From: Methylorubrum zatmanii
GTDB lineage: Bacteria > Pseudomonadota > Alphaproteobacteria > Rhizobiales > Beijerinckiaceae
Direction: 5' to 3'
DNA: 50,272 nt
Assembly: GCF_014845115.1 (NCBI RefSeq)
Contig: NZ_NKUI01000061.1
Location: 1-50,272 of the forward strand
The notes under the pieces were generated by a model, which was not told the origin of the DNA, made no database searches, and saw only the letters and a list, made by a program, of their open reading frames with translations. The position numbers were made by a program, and so were the translations under genes. Shown in pieces: positions 27,396 through 35,867 of the stretch. The first letter of the stretch is position 1. Each line of letters starts with the position of its first letter.

Positions 27396-28379
27396 ATGAC
27401 TGCGTCACCAAGTCTGCAAGTTTGCCCCTCCGTCAACCCGGATCCTATTCTGGCTCCGAGGCCTTGGCTGTTTCGGCGCTTCCTTCCCCAGATCGACCAT
27501 CGGACAACCGGCGATGTCCTGCAACACCCTGGCTTTGCGGAGATGCGGCGCCACTACATCACGGCCACGATGGCGCAATACGAATTCGCGAACTTCCCAG
27601 GCGGATGGCAAAGCACGGCTTACCGGGTCGCAGCCATTGGCATGCTCGTGTGCCTCCATGCCGCCCACGACAACGAAGATCGTGCGACATGGCCGACGCT
27701 CGCGCGCTTCAAGGAGGCCATGGCGATCTTCGGGCTCTCCAGCGCTCGCCAGATCGATCATTTCGTGGCTCGTCTCGTAGAGACGGGATACGTTGTGCTG
27801 GAGCGCGTCAAAGCGGACGGACGCCTAAGACTTCTCAAGCCGACCGAACAGCTTTTGGAGTGGGACCGTGCGGTCCTGGCAAGTTACTACGAGTCCTTGC
27901 GGATCTTATACCCAGATCCCGGATACCGCCTTCCCATTGCCCGCGATCAAGAATTTCACATAGCGATGCGGAAGACATCGACTCGGTATATTCAAAATAT
28001 TGCCGATTTTATTCGCGCAAACACCGATCTCCTGCCATTCCATAGTATGTATCAGGGTGTTCACATCCTTCTCGCCGTGACCGGTTTGAACTTGGAGCCG
28101 CAACGGACCCCGGTACGTGAACGAGACCTCACCGACCTTCGGCAGAGTTTCGGAATCTCGCGGTCCCATATCCGCAACACGCTGGCCGCGGCCGAGGCAG
28201 GCGGTCTCATCACATTGTCCGGCCAGAACCAGAGAACCATCGCCATAACAACGCGCGGCCTTGCTGCCATTGATCTCTTCATCGCCAATACACTTGCAGC
28301 ACACGATCTGGGCTACCAGCTGGCCATCGCCGAGCTCGTACATGCCATTGAGCCACCGGTTCATCCCAAACCCGGTTGA
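27396..28379 (+). CDS. double winged-helix (MarR-like) protein
   Basis: The 327-residue protein has two winged-helix-like segments. The first (about 95-150) reads WPTLARFKEAMAIFGLSSARQIDHFVARLVETGYVVLERVKADGRLRLLKPT. The second (about 235-290) reads RDLTDLRQSFGISRSHIRNTLAAAEAGGLITLSGQNQRTIAITTRGLAAI. Each has a wing-like hairpin. It resembles MarR-type DNA-binding regulators, but no effector domain or known family is certain. It lies after an AT-rich gap, and a dispersed repeat begins at its stop codon. Function unknown; a regulator is inferred. Confidence 0.6.
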   Translation: MTASPSLQVCPSVNPDPILAPRPWLFRRFLPQIDHRTTGDVLQHPGFAEMRRHYITATMAQYEFANFPGGWQSTAYRVAAIGMLVCLHAAHDNEDRATWPTLARFKEAMAIFGLSSARQIDHFVARLVETGYVVLERVKADGRLRLLKPTEQLLEWDRAVLASYYESLRILYPDPGYRLPIARDQEFHIAMRKTSTRYIQNIADFIRANTDLLPFHSMYQGVHILLAVTGLNLEPQRTPVRERDLTDLRQSFGISRSHIRNTLAAAEAGGLITLSGQNQRTIAITTRGLAAIDLFIANTLAAHDLGYQLAIAELVHAIEPPVHPKPG

Positions 28380-28475
28380 TCCCTTCAGGGAGAGCGGATT
28401 GGGGCTTCGCTCAAGCGCCGCGCGGGCTTGCCGAGACGCAACCCGCTCCGATCAAGCGGAGGCCGTATCGTTCTC
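28377..28475 (+). repeat. dispersed intergenic repeat, copy A
   Basis: Starting at the stop codon of the preceding gene, GATCCCTTC...AGCGGATTGGGGCTTCGCTC...GCGCCGCGCGGG is followed by a degenerate hairpin with ATCAAGCGG and CCGTATC. The reverse complement of 38803-38912 matches this order closely. It looks like a REP-type intergenic element. Confidence 0.6.
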
Positions 28476-28558
28476 CCCTTGCGGCAGGATATCGGCGCAA
28501 ACCGCTCGGCGACGTTCAGCGGCCGACTGGCATCGGCCGGTGCCGAAGCGCGCAAGCG

Positions 28559-29185
28559 TCAGGACCCGGAAGGGAACGCAAGCGGTTCCGTTCTCTCCGG
28601 TCGGCGCCAAGTCGAGGGCTGGTCGTCCGAGCCGGTGCCGAGGGGACATTGCACGATGACGCTGTCGCTCCAGCGCCCGAACTTGTAGCCGATGGCCGGA
28701 AGATAGCCGACGCGGGTGAAGCCGCAGGCCTCGTGCAGGCGTAAGGAGGCCTCGTTCTTCGCGTCGATATAGCCGATCATCTGGCGGTAGCCGCCGGCGG
28801 CGCAGGCCTCGACCAGGGCCGGCAGGAGCCGGCGCCCGATCCCCGCATGGAGGTGATCGGGATGCACGTAGATCGAGTGCTTCAGGGTGAAGCGGTAGGC
28901 CGGGCGCTTCCGGAACGGCACGGCATAGGCATAGCCGGCGATGGCCCCGCCCCGTTCGGCGACGAGATGGGGCAGGCGCTTGCTGCGCATGTTCTTGCGC
29001 CGCCGCTTGAGGTCGTCCGGCAGCAGGCGCTCCTCGTCGAAATCGCCGGTATCGCCGACCCCCTTGCGGATGTGCCGCTCGTAGATCGCGATCATCGCCG
29101 GCACGTCCGCGTCCGACGAGGGCCGGATCACCACGTTCGCGCCGGGCGGGATCACCGGCGAAAGGATTGGAGCGCCTTCCGCCAT
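28559..29185 (-). CDS. GNAT N-acetyltransferase
   Basis: The 208-residue protein has a GNAT domain (residues 19-180) with VIRPSSDADVPAMIAIYERHI, the coenzyme A-binding HLHAGIGRRLLPALVEAC, and the SLRLHEACGFTRVGYLPAIGYKFGRWSD end typical of phosphinothricin/methionine sulfone acetyltransferases. The last 25 residues may be extra. It probably N-acetylates an amino acid or amine. ATG 29185 shares one base with the stop of the decarboxylase (TGATG), so the two are co-translated; acetylation of a polyamine or an amino acid substrate is possible. Confidence 0.82.
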   Translation of the reverse strand: MAEGAPILSPVIPPGANVVIRPSSDADVPAMIAIYERHIRKGVGDTGDFDEERLLPDDLKRRRKNMRSKRLPHLVAERGGAIAGYAYAVPFRKRPAYRFTLKHSIYVHPDHLHAGIGRRLLPALVEACAAGGYRQMIGYIDAKNEASLRLHEACGFTRVGYLPAIGYKFGRWSDSVIVQCPLGTGSDDQPSTWRRPERTEPLAFPSGS

Positions 29186-31530
29186 CAGGCGCCCTCGCGC
29201 AGGACGTAGGTGTGGAAGCGGATGCGCCCGTCCGCCTCGGTCTCGCGGTAGACGCCCTGGATCTCGGCCTCGAAGCCGGGAAACAGGTTGGCGGCCGCCT
29301 CGAACATCTTGAAATAGTCGAGCATCGGCTTGGCCCGCTCGTCGAGCCGCTCACCCGGCAGCACCGTGCCGATGCCCGGCGGATAGACCAGCATCAGGGT
29401 GGTGGCGATCCGGCCCTCGGCTTCGGCAATCGGCACGTAATCGACCTTGTTGCGGGTCAGCATCTGCGCCGCCGCCTTCGGGGCCATCGCCATCTCGGGC
29501 AGGTGCTCGGGCATGAACTGCTTGCGCTGCAGCGCCGAGGTGCCCGATTCGCGGTGGAAGGCGTGGTAATCGGCGCAGAGGTCGCGCAGGCCGACGCCGC
29601 GGTAGCGCTTGGGCCGCCGGGCGACGAATTCCGGCATGGCCTCCTCCAGCGGCACGTTGTCGTCGTGCAGCCGCTTGAAGGCGACGAGGCCGGAGATCAG
29701 CGTGCCGGCTTTCGACGATTCGACGCCCGGCGTCAGCAGGAAGAGCAGCGAGTTGAGGTCGTTCTTCTCCGGCACGATCCGGTTCTCGCGCAGGTATTGC
29801 GCGACGATGGGCGCCGGCACGCCGTGCTCGGCATATTCGCCGGTCTTCCGGTCGAAGCCGGGGGTGAGCACGGTGAGCTTGTTGGGATCGGTGATGGCGA
29901 AGCCCGGCGCCACATGGGTGAAGCCATGCCAGGAGGCGCCCGGCGTCAGCTCCCAGTAGCGGGCGTCGGAGGCCAGGAGGTCCGTCGGGATCGACTCCCA
30001 CGGGGTCTCGTTGCCGTCGGGTCCGGTCACCATGTCGGGCACGAAGGGGTCGAAGAACCAGCGCCGCTTCGGATCGGTCTCGCGCTCCTCGAACTCCTTG
30101 CGGATGGCGCGGGCCTTCTTGCGCCACTCGATGCCGAGGCGGATCGTGTCGTCCCACAAAACCACGCCGGAGCGGCCCTTCATCATCTGCGCGCCGACAT
30201 CGAGCGAGGCGAAGAGCGGATAGAACGGCGAGGTCGAGGCATGGACGAGGAAGCTCTCGTTCAGACGCTTGTGCTCGACCCGGCGGGTCTGGCCGCGGAT
30301 ATGCCCGTCCTTGGTGTGGATCTGCGAGGCTTGGCTGAAGCTCGCGAGCTGCTTGTGGGTCGATTGCGTGGCGACGATGCCCGGCGAGGTCTCGTCGAGC
30401 CCGGTGATGCCCATGGCGAAGCGGCGGGCATAGAGCGGGTGGAACTTCATGAAGCCCGCCCAGGCCTCGTCGAACAGGATGTAGTCGCAGAGATGCCCGA
30501 TCTTCTCGACGATGGTCTGCGCGTCGTAGATCGTGCCGTCATAGGTGCATTGCTCGATGACGGCGCAGCGGAACGGACGCTCCTTGCGCCACGCCTCCTT
30601 GTCCTTCACCAGCGGATTGACGCGGATCTTCTCGCGGATGCGCGCCTCGTCGAGGGCCTCGTGATAGATCGGCCCGATCAGGCCGAAGGCGTTGCGGTCC
30701 GTCTCCAGGAAGATCGGGATGCCGCCGCCGAGGAACAGCGCGCCGTGATGCGCCGCCTTGTGGTTGTTGCGGTCGAACAGGACGAGGTCGTCCTCGGCCA
30801 CCAGCGAGGACAGCACGATTTTGTTGGAGGCCGAGGTGCCGTTGAGGACGAAATAGGTCTTCTCCGCCCCGAAGATCTTCGCCGCCTCCTTCTGCGCCTT
30901 CAGCGCCGGGCCCTCGTGGGTCAGGAGGTCGCCGAGATCGAGCACCGAATTGTCGAGGTCGTCGCGGAAGATCGCCTCGCCGAGATGCTCGACGAAGATC
31001 CGGCCGATCGGCGAGCGGTTGTAGAAGATGCCGCCGTTATGGCCGGGGCAGGTCCAGAGCTGGTTGCCCTCCTCGGCGTAATCGACGAGCGCGCCGAAGA
31101 ACGGCGTCTTCAGCGTGTCGGCATATTGCGTCACGCGGGAGACGAGGTTGCGGGCGATGAATTCCGGCGTCTCCTCGGCGAGGAAGATGTAGCCGTCGAT
31201 GAAGTCGAGCAGCTCGACGGGGATGTCCTCCAGCCGCTTGCGCCGGACCATGATGACGATCGGCATCTCCAGGCCGCGCTTGCGCATCATGTCGATGAGG
31301 GCGGCCGCCTTGCCTTCGAGGCCGCGCTTGCCCCAATCCACCACGAGGCAGCCGACCGCCGAGTCGGTCTGCACCGCGATGGCCGCGTCCTCGACGCGTC
31401 GGGCCCGCACCACTTCGAAGCCGCGCTGCTCCACCGCCGCAACGATCTGGTTGACCCGCGCCCCCTCCAGATCGTCCGGATCGAAGGCGGGCGTGCACAT
31501 CAGCACGGTAAAGCGGCGGTGGAAGTCCAT
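29185..31530 (-). CDS. Orn/Lys/Arg decarboxylase, PLP-dependent
   Basis: The 781-residue protein has the wing domain of class-I basic amino acid decarboxylases (residues 1-125), then the PLP core with TYFVLNGTSASNKIVL and STHKQLASFSQASQIH, where the lysine carries PLP, and a C-terminal domain with PPGIGTVLPGERL. It makes putrescine, agmatine or cadaverine; ornithine versus arginine cannot be settled. It lies just upstream of the GNAT gene with a TGATG overlap. A hairpin-rich 169-base leader precedes ATG 31530. The frame is open to 31557, but the wing domain starts at MDFHRRF. Confidence 0.9.
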   Translation of the reverse strand: MDFHRRFTVLMCTPAFDPDDLEGARVNQIVAAVEQRGFEVVRARRVEDAAIAVQTDSAVGCLVVDWGKRGLEGKAAALIDMMRKRGLEMPIVIMVRRKRLEDIPVELLDFIDGYIFLAEETPEFIARNLVSRVTQYADTLKTPFFGALVDYAEEGNQLWTCPGHNGGIFYNRSPIGRIFVEHLGEAIFRDDLDNSVLDLGDLLTHEGPALKAQKEAAKIFGAEKTYFVLNGTSASNKIVLSSLVAEDDLVLFDRNNHKAAHHGALFLGGGIPIFLETDRNAFGLIGPIYHEALDEARIREKIRVNPLVKDKEAWRKERPFRCAVIEQCTYDGTIYDAQTIVEKIGHLCDYILFDEAWAGFMKFHPLYARRFAMGITGLDETSPGIVATQSTHKQLASFSQASQIHTKDGHIRGQTRRVEHKRLNESFLVHASTSPFYPLFASLDVGAQMMKGRSGVVLWDDTIRLGIEWRKKARAIRKEFEERETDPKRRWFFDPFVPDMVTGPDGNETPWESIPTDLLASDARYWELTPGASWHGFTHVAPGFAITDPNKLTVLTPGFDRKTGEYAEHGVPAPIVAQYLRENRIVPEKNDLNSLLFLLTPGVESSKAGTLISGLVAFKRLHDDNVPLEEAMPEFVARRPKRYRGVGLRDLCADYHAFHRESGTSALQRKQFMPEHLPEMAMAPKAAAQMLTRNKVDYVPIAEAEGRIATTLMLVYPPGIGTVLPGERLDERAKPMLDYFKMFEAAANLFPGFEAEIQGVYRETEADGRIRFHTYVLREGA

Positions 31531-31556
31531 AGAGCGCAGCTCTCCAAGAGCGCCCA

Positions 31557-31643
31557 CCGCCGAACCGTGTGGCCGGTTCGGCGGAGAGGGGCGCGGCAGG
31601 GCTTAGAATCGATTCCGCCCGCTTAGCGGCCGGGATCGATTCT
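31557..31643 (-). promoter_or_regulatory. structured leader of the decarboxylase gene
   Basis: Two hairpins precede the decarboxylase. CCGCCGAACCG (31557-31567) and CGGTTCGGCGG (31574-31584) form a perfect 11-bp stem with six-base loop. AGAATCGAT (31605-31613) pairs with ATCGATTCT (31635-31643). A speF leader motif is known upstream of ornithine decarboxylases in alphaproteobacteria; this leader is a candidate. The AGAATCGAT stem may instead end the upstream gene. Confidence 0.45.
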
Positions 31644-31699
31644 GGCGAATGAGAATCCAGCCTTTCCGGCCGATCCGCGACGTTTCGATGACAGCTCCC

Positions 31700-32074
31700 T
31701 CACCGCAGGGTGAGGGGAAAGCTCAGCTCGGTGAATCCTTCGAGGGTCAGCAGCCCGGCCGGCGGCGGCGGGAAGGGCGCGGCGGCCTGCACGGCGCGGG
31801 CCGCCCGCTCGCCCAGGACCATCGGTCCTTCCTCGAGGGCGATCCCGCCGAGGGCGCCGCTGGAATCGATCCGCACCCGGATCGTCACCGCGCCGCCCCG
31901 CCCGCGCGGCTCCGCCCGGCCCGCCATCCGGTCCGCCATGCCGATGCGGCTGACCACATCGGCCACCCAGGCCCGGGCCTTGGCATCGACCCGCGGCGCG
32001 GCATGGCCTGAGGCCATGGGAGCGGTCAGCATCAGCAGCGCGAGGACGAGCGGCCGGACGGGGGATGGGAGCAC
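31700..32074 (-). CDS. TonB C-terminal-domain-like secreted protein
   Basis: From GTG 32074 the protein (124 residues) starts with a hydrophobic signal (RPLVLALLMLTAPMASGHA) and then a TonB-C-like domain ending FPPPPAGLLTLEGFTELSFPLTLR, with GAVTIRVRIDSSGALGGI as the central strands. It lacks the N-terminal proline-rich spacer of TonB, so it may be a periplasmic TolA/TonB domain protein of unknown job. The frame is open upstream to a TTG at 32131; the true start is uncertain. Confidence 0.6.
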   Translation of the reverse strand: MLPSPVRPLVLALLMLTAPMASGHAAPRVDAKARAWVADVVSRIGMADRMAGRAEPRGRGGAVTIRVRIDSSGALGGIALEEGPMVLGERAARAVQAAAPFPPPPAGLLTLEGFTELSFPLTLR

Positions 32075-32296
32075 GACGCGATGGACTCCATGAACGGAAA
32101 AGGCGCCTCGCGGCGCCGTCTGTCGGGACAACGGCGCCGGGAGAAGCCGGGCCGTTCTCGATCTTCAACGCCGGCTTCGGACTTAAGTGCCCCGCTCAGC
32201 CGCGTCCGTCGCCCGGGGCCGGCCCGTGGTGGGCGAGGATCCCGCCTCCCCTCCCCGCCTCGGGATGAGGACGAGGACCGGATCCCAGATCGTTCG

Positions 32297-32860
32297 TCAG
32301 AACGTCGCCGCAGCCCCGCGACGCAGGTGCTCGTCGAGGCGCGGCATGATCTCGACGAAGTTGCAGGGGCGGTGACGGTAATCGAGCTGCTGGGCCAGGA
32401 TGCCGTCCCAGGCGTCCTTGCAGGCGCCGGGCGAGCCCGGCAGCACGAAGATATAGGTTGCCCCCGCCACCCCGGCGGTCGCCCGCGATTGCAGGGTCGA
32501 GGTGCCGATCTTGTCGTAGGAGATGCGGTGGAACACCGCCGAGAAGCCGTCCATGCGTTTCTCGAACAGCGGCTCGATGGCCTCCGGGGTCACGTCGCGG
32601 CCGGTGAAGCCGGTGCCGCCGGTGGTGATCACGACATCGATCGTCGGATCGTGGATCCAGCCCTCGACCCGCTCATGGATGGCGACGATCTCGTCCGGCA
32701 CGATGTCCCGCGCCGCCAGCCGGTGCCCGGCGGCGGTGAGCCGCGCGACCAGGGTGTCGCCGGACCGGTCGTCGGCGAGCACGCGGGTATCCGACACCGT
32801 CAGCACGGCGATGGAGAGGGGGATGAAGGCGCGGGACGTCGGCTCGCTCGTCATAGGCAT
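32297..32860 (-). CDS. moaB: molybdenum cofactor biosynthesis protein MoaB
   Basis: The 187-residue protein has the MoaB/MogA fold: IAVLTVSDTRVLADDRSGD at the start, VVITTGGTGFTGRDVTPEAIEPLFEKRMDGF and the YIFVLPGSPGACKDAWDGIL end. The TTGGTG loop binds molybdopterin. MoaB or MogA adenylates molybdopterin. ATG 32860 is used; the frame continues to 33031 without similarity. Two in-frame ATGs lie six bases apart, so the exact start may be 32854. It stands alone between genes on the opposite strand and the TonB-like gene. Confidence 0.92.
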   Translation of the reverse strand: MPMTSEPTSRAFIPLSIAVLTVSDTRVLADDRSGDTLVARLTAAGHRLAARDIVPDEIVAIHERVEGWIHDPTIDVVITTGGTGFTGRDVTPEAIEPLFEKRMDGFSAVFHRISYDKIGTSTLQSRATAGVAGATYIFVLPGSPGACKDAWDGILAQQLDYRHRPCNFVEIMPRLDEHLRRGAAATF

Positions 32861-33029
32861 GATGTTGTCCGGCGCGCGCGGCCGGTCAACCGTCGCCCGA
32901 CGTCGCGGGGGGGCCATGCACATCCCGGCTCGCCTTCCGGCGGGGCCGCGCGTTGAGGGGCCGGGCCGGGCCGTGCTACGCGCGGGGAGATTTCGCGAGA
33001 TACGCGACCCGTTCGAGGCACCGAAACAC

Positions 33030-34337
33030 ATGATCCCCCGCTACTCCCGTCCTGAGATGACCGCGATCTGGTCGCCGGAGAGCCGGTTCCGGATCTGGTT
33101 CGAGATCGAGGCCCACGCCACCACCGCGCTCGCCAAGATCGGCGTCGTTCCGAAGGAAGCGGCCGAGACGGTGTGGGAGAAGGGCCGCGACGCGGTGTTC
33201 GACGTCGCCCGCATCGACGAGATCGAAGCGGTGACGAAGCACGACGTCATCGCCTTCCTCACCCATCTGGCCGAGATCGTCGGGCCGGAGGCGCGCTTCG
33301 TCCACCAGGGCATGACCTCCTCGGACGTGCTCGATACCTGCCTCAACGTGCAGCTCACCAAGGCCGCCGACATCCTGATCAAGGATCTCGATGCCCTGCT
33401 CGCGGCGCTGAAGCGGCGCGCCTTCGAGCACAAGCTCACCCCCACCATCGGCCGCTCGCACGGCATCCACGCCGAGCCGGTCACCTTCGGCCTCAAGCTC
33501 GCCCAGGCCTATGCCGAGTTCGCCCGCGCCAAGGAGCGCCTGATCGCGGCGCGCAAGGAGGTCGCGACCTGTGCGATCTCCGGCGCGGTCGGCACCTTCG
33601 CCAACATCGACCCGCGGGTGGAGGAATACGTCGCCGAACAGATGGGCCTTCAGCCCGAGCCGGTCTCGACCCAGGTGATCCCGCGCGACCGCCACGCCAT
33701 GTTCTTCGCCGTGCTCGGCGTCATCGCCAGCTCCATGGAGCGCCTCGCCATCGAGGTGCGCCATCTGCAGCGCACGGAGGTGCTGGAGGCGGAGGAATTC
33801 TTCTCCGAGGGGCAGAAGGGCTCCTCGGCCATGCCGCACAAGCGCAACCCGGTGCTCACCGAGAACATCACCGGCCTCGCCCGCATGGTGCGCGGCTACG
33901 TGACCCCGGCGCTGGAGAACGTCGCCCTCTGGCACGAGCGCGACATCTCGCATTCCTCGGTCGAGCGGATGATCGGCCCGGATGCCACCGTGACCCTCGA
34001 CTTCGCCCTCGCCCGGCTCACCGGCGTGATCGACAAGCTCTTGGTCTACCCGGCCACCATGCAGAAGAACCTCGACAAGCTCGGCGGCCTCGTCCACTCG
34101 CAGCGGGTGCTGCTGGCGCTGACCCAGGGCGGCGTCTCGCGGGAGGATTCCTACCGGCTGGTCCAGCGCAACGCGATGCCGGTCTGGCGCGGCGAGGGCG
34201 ATTTCCTGACCCTGCTCAAGGCCGACCCGGACGTCACCGCCGTGCTCAAGCCGGAGCAGATCGAGGAGTGCTTCGATCTCGGCTACCACCTCAAGCATGT
34301 CGACACGATCTTCTCGCGGGTGTTCGGCGAAGCCTGA
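33030..34337 (+). CDS. purB: adenylosuccinate lyase
   Basis: It acts twice in purine synthesis, splitting SAICAR and adenylosuccinate to release fumarate. The 435-residue protein starts MIPRYSRPEMTAIWSPESRF and carries GMTSSDVLDT, RSHGIHAEP and the signature GSSAMPHKRNP with the catalytic serine in the flexible loop, followed by WHERDISHSSVER. All are fumarase/ASL superfamily marks. A longer upstream frame from 32523 is antisense to moaB and rejected. purA lies 1.5 kb downstream on the same strand. Confidence 0.96.
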   Translation: MIPRYSRPEMTAIWSPESRFRIWFEIEAHATTALAKIGVVPKEAAETVWEKGRDAVFDVARIDEIEAVTKHDVIAFLTHLAEIVGPEARFVHQGMTSSDVLDTCLNVQLTKAADILIKDLDALLAALKRRAFEHKLTPTIGRSHGIHAEPVTFGLKLAQAYAEFARAKERLIAARKEVATCAISGAVGTFANIDPRVEEYVAEQMGLQPEPVSTQVIPRDRHAMFFAVLGVIASSMERLAIEVRHLQRTEVLEAEEFFSEGQKGSSAMPHKRNPVLTENITGLARMVRGYVTPALENVALWHERDISHSSVERMIGPDATVTLDFALARLTGVIDKLLVYPATMQKNLDKLGGLVHSQRVLLALTQGGVSREDSYRLVQRNAMPVWRGEGDFLTLLKADPDVTAVLKPEQIEECFDLGYHLKHVDTIFSRVFGEA

Positions 34338-34444
34338 TCCCCCCGTATCCCCTTGCCCGGCGCGGCCTCCCTTGAGACGGAGAGCGCGCCGAGCACGGAA
34401 TCTGCTTCGCGCCGCGAACCGATGACGGACGACCGAGAGAACCG

Positions 34445-35302
34445 ATGACCCGCACCGCCTATCTCAACGGCCGGTTCCTGCCCCTGGACGAGGCCCGCGT
34501 GCCGGTGATGGACCGCGGCTTCCTGTTCGCCGACGGAATCTACGAGGTCGCCGCCGTGCTGCACGGACGCCTCGTGGACAATGCCGCCCACCTCGCCCGG
34601 CTCGACCGCTCGCTGTCCGAGATCGGCATCCGCAACCCCCATTCCGCGCAGGAATGGGAGCGGCTGGAGACTGAGCTGGTCGAGAAGAACGGCGTCCGCG
34701 AGGGCCTCGTCTACATCCAAGTGACGCGGGGCGTGGCCGAGCGCGACTTCTCCTTCCCCAAGGGGGACGTGCCGGCGACGGTGGTGATGTTCACGCAGGA
34801 GAAATCCATCGTCGCCAACCCGCTGGCCGAGTCCGGGGCCAAGGCGATCACCGTGCCGGACCTGCGCTGGAAGCGCCGGGACATCAAGTCGGTGGCCCTG
34901 CTGGCCCAGGTTCTCGCCAAGCAGCAGGCGTCCGAGGCCGGCGTCGCGGAGGCCTTCATGATCGAGGACGGAGTGGTGACGGAGGGCTCCTCCTCCACCG
35001 TCTTCATCGTCACCAAGGCCGGCGCGCTGGTGACGCGTCCGCTGTCCCACGCGATCCTGCCCGGCATCACCCGCAAGGCGGTGCTGGCGCTGGCCGAGGA
35101 AACCGGCCTCGCCTTCGAGGAACGGCTGATCAATGCCCGCGAATTGTTCGAGGCGGCGGAAGCGTTCTACACCTCGGCCTCGGCCTTCGTGATGCCGGTG
35201 GTGGAGATCGACGGCAAAACCCTCGGCGACGGGCGGCCCGGCCCGGTGGCGAAGCGCCTGCGCGAACTCTACTTCGCCTTCGCCGCACGAGACGCTGGCT
35301 AG
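34445..35302 (+). CDS. dat: D-amino acid aminotransferase
   Basis: It transfers the amino group between D-amino acids and keto acids with PLP. The 285-residue protein is in the class IV aminotransferase fold: VPVMDRGFLFADGIYEV at the start, PLP lysine Lys148 in RRDIKSVALL, EAFMIEDGVVTEGSSSTVFIV and ILPGITRKAVLALA. D-alanine transaminases and branched-chain amino acid transaminases share these; the D-enzyme is favoured by length and the LFADGIYEV motif, but is not certain. A GAGAGAACC precedes the ATG. Confidence 0.85.
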   Translation: MTRTAYLNGRFLPLDEARVPVMDRGFLFADGIYEVAAVLHGRLVDNAAHLARLDRSLSEIGIRNPHSAQEWERLETELVEKNGVREGLVYIQVTRGVAERDFSFPKGDVPATVVMFTQEKSIVANPLAESGAKAITVPDLRWKRRDIKSVALLAQVLAKQQASEAGVAEAFMIEDGVVTEGSSSTVFIVTKAGALVTRPLSHAILPGITRKAVLALAEETGLAFEERLINARELFEAAEAFYTSASAFVMPVVEIDGKTLGDGRPGPVAKRLRELYFAFAARDAG

Positions 35303-35362
35303 CCTGACAGGAACGCCTTGGGGGGCGCCCCCGTTGGTCCGAAAAGGACCACCGAGGACGTG

Positions 35363-35680
35363 ATGACTTTAGCCAAGATGACGCTGCGCGCCGCCGCCCT
35401 GATTGCCGGAATGCTGAGCGGCGCGGCCTTCGCGCAGGATCCCTCCGTGCCCCAGCGCGGCCAGGACAGCGACCCGAAGCTCCCGCCCCCCCAGGAGCAG
35501 GTGCCCGAAAAGGTCCGCCCGGAGGGCGAAACCGGCGGCCGCACCCTGAGCGACAAGCTCGAGAGATCGGACGGCGTGATCAAGCCACCGGCCGGCGTCG
35601 ATCCGGAGATCAAGACGATCGCGCCGGAGCCGAATCCGAACTCGATGCCGGTGATCAAGCCACCGGGCACCGCGAAGTAG
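35363..35680 (+). CDS. Pro-rich secreted hypothetical protein (105 aa)
   Basis: The protein has a signal peptide (MTLAKMTLRAAALIAGMLSGAAFA-QD) followed by a hydrophilic, proline- and lysine-rich mature part with two VIKPP motifs (about residues 72 and 97). It looks disordered and periplasmic. ATG 35363 is used; GTG 35360 is also possible. GAGGAC upstream is a weak ribosome-binding site. No family is known to me. It sits between dat and purA. Confidence 0.65.
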   Translation: MTLAKMTLRAAALIAGMLSGAAFAQDPSVPQRGQDSDPKLPPPQEQVPEKVRPEGETGGRTLSDKLERSDGVIKPPAGVDPEIKTIAPEPNPNSMPVIKPPGTAK

Positions 35681-35867
35681 ATCCCGAACTACGAGCAGCC
35701 ATGCGGAGCGGTTCTGTCGGGGAAGGGTCCGCTTCGCTTGACCTGCCCGCCCATATCGCCGAAGACGCGCGCATATGCCCGATCCCCCGGCTCGGCGGCC
35801 GGGGTTTTCGCGCGTGGCGCAACTGCTTGGCGCCCGCGCCAGCGATTGCGAGACAGGTCAGACGCGC

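Noticed and set aside
29167..31626. 819-codon plus-strand open frame
   Set aside because: It is antisense to the PLP decarboxylase, with no family similarity; GC-rich codons leave few stops on the opposite strand.
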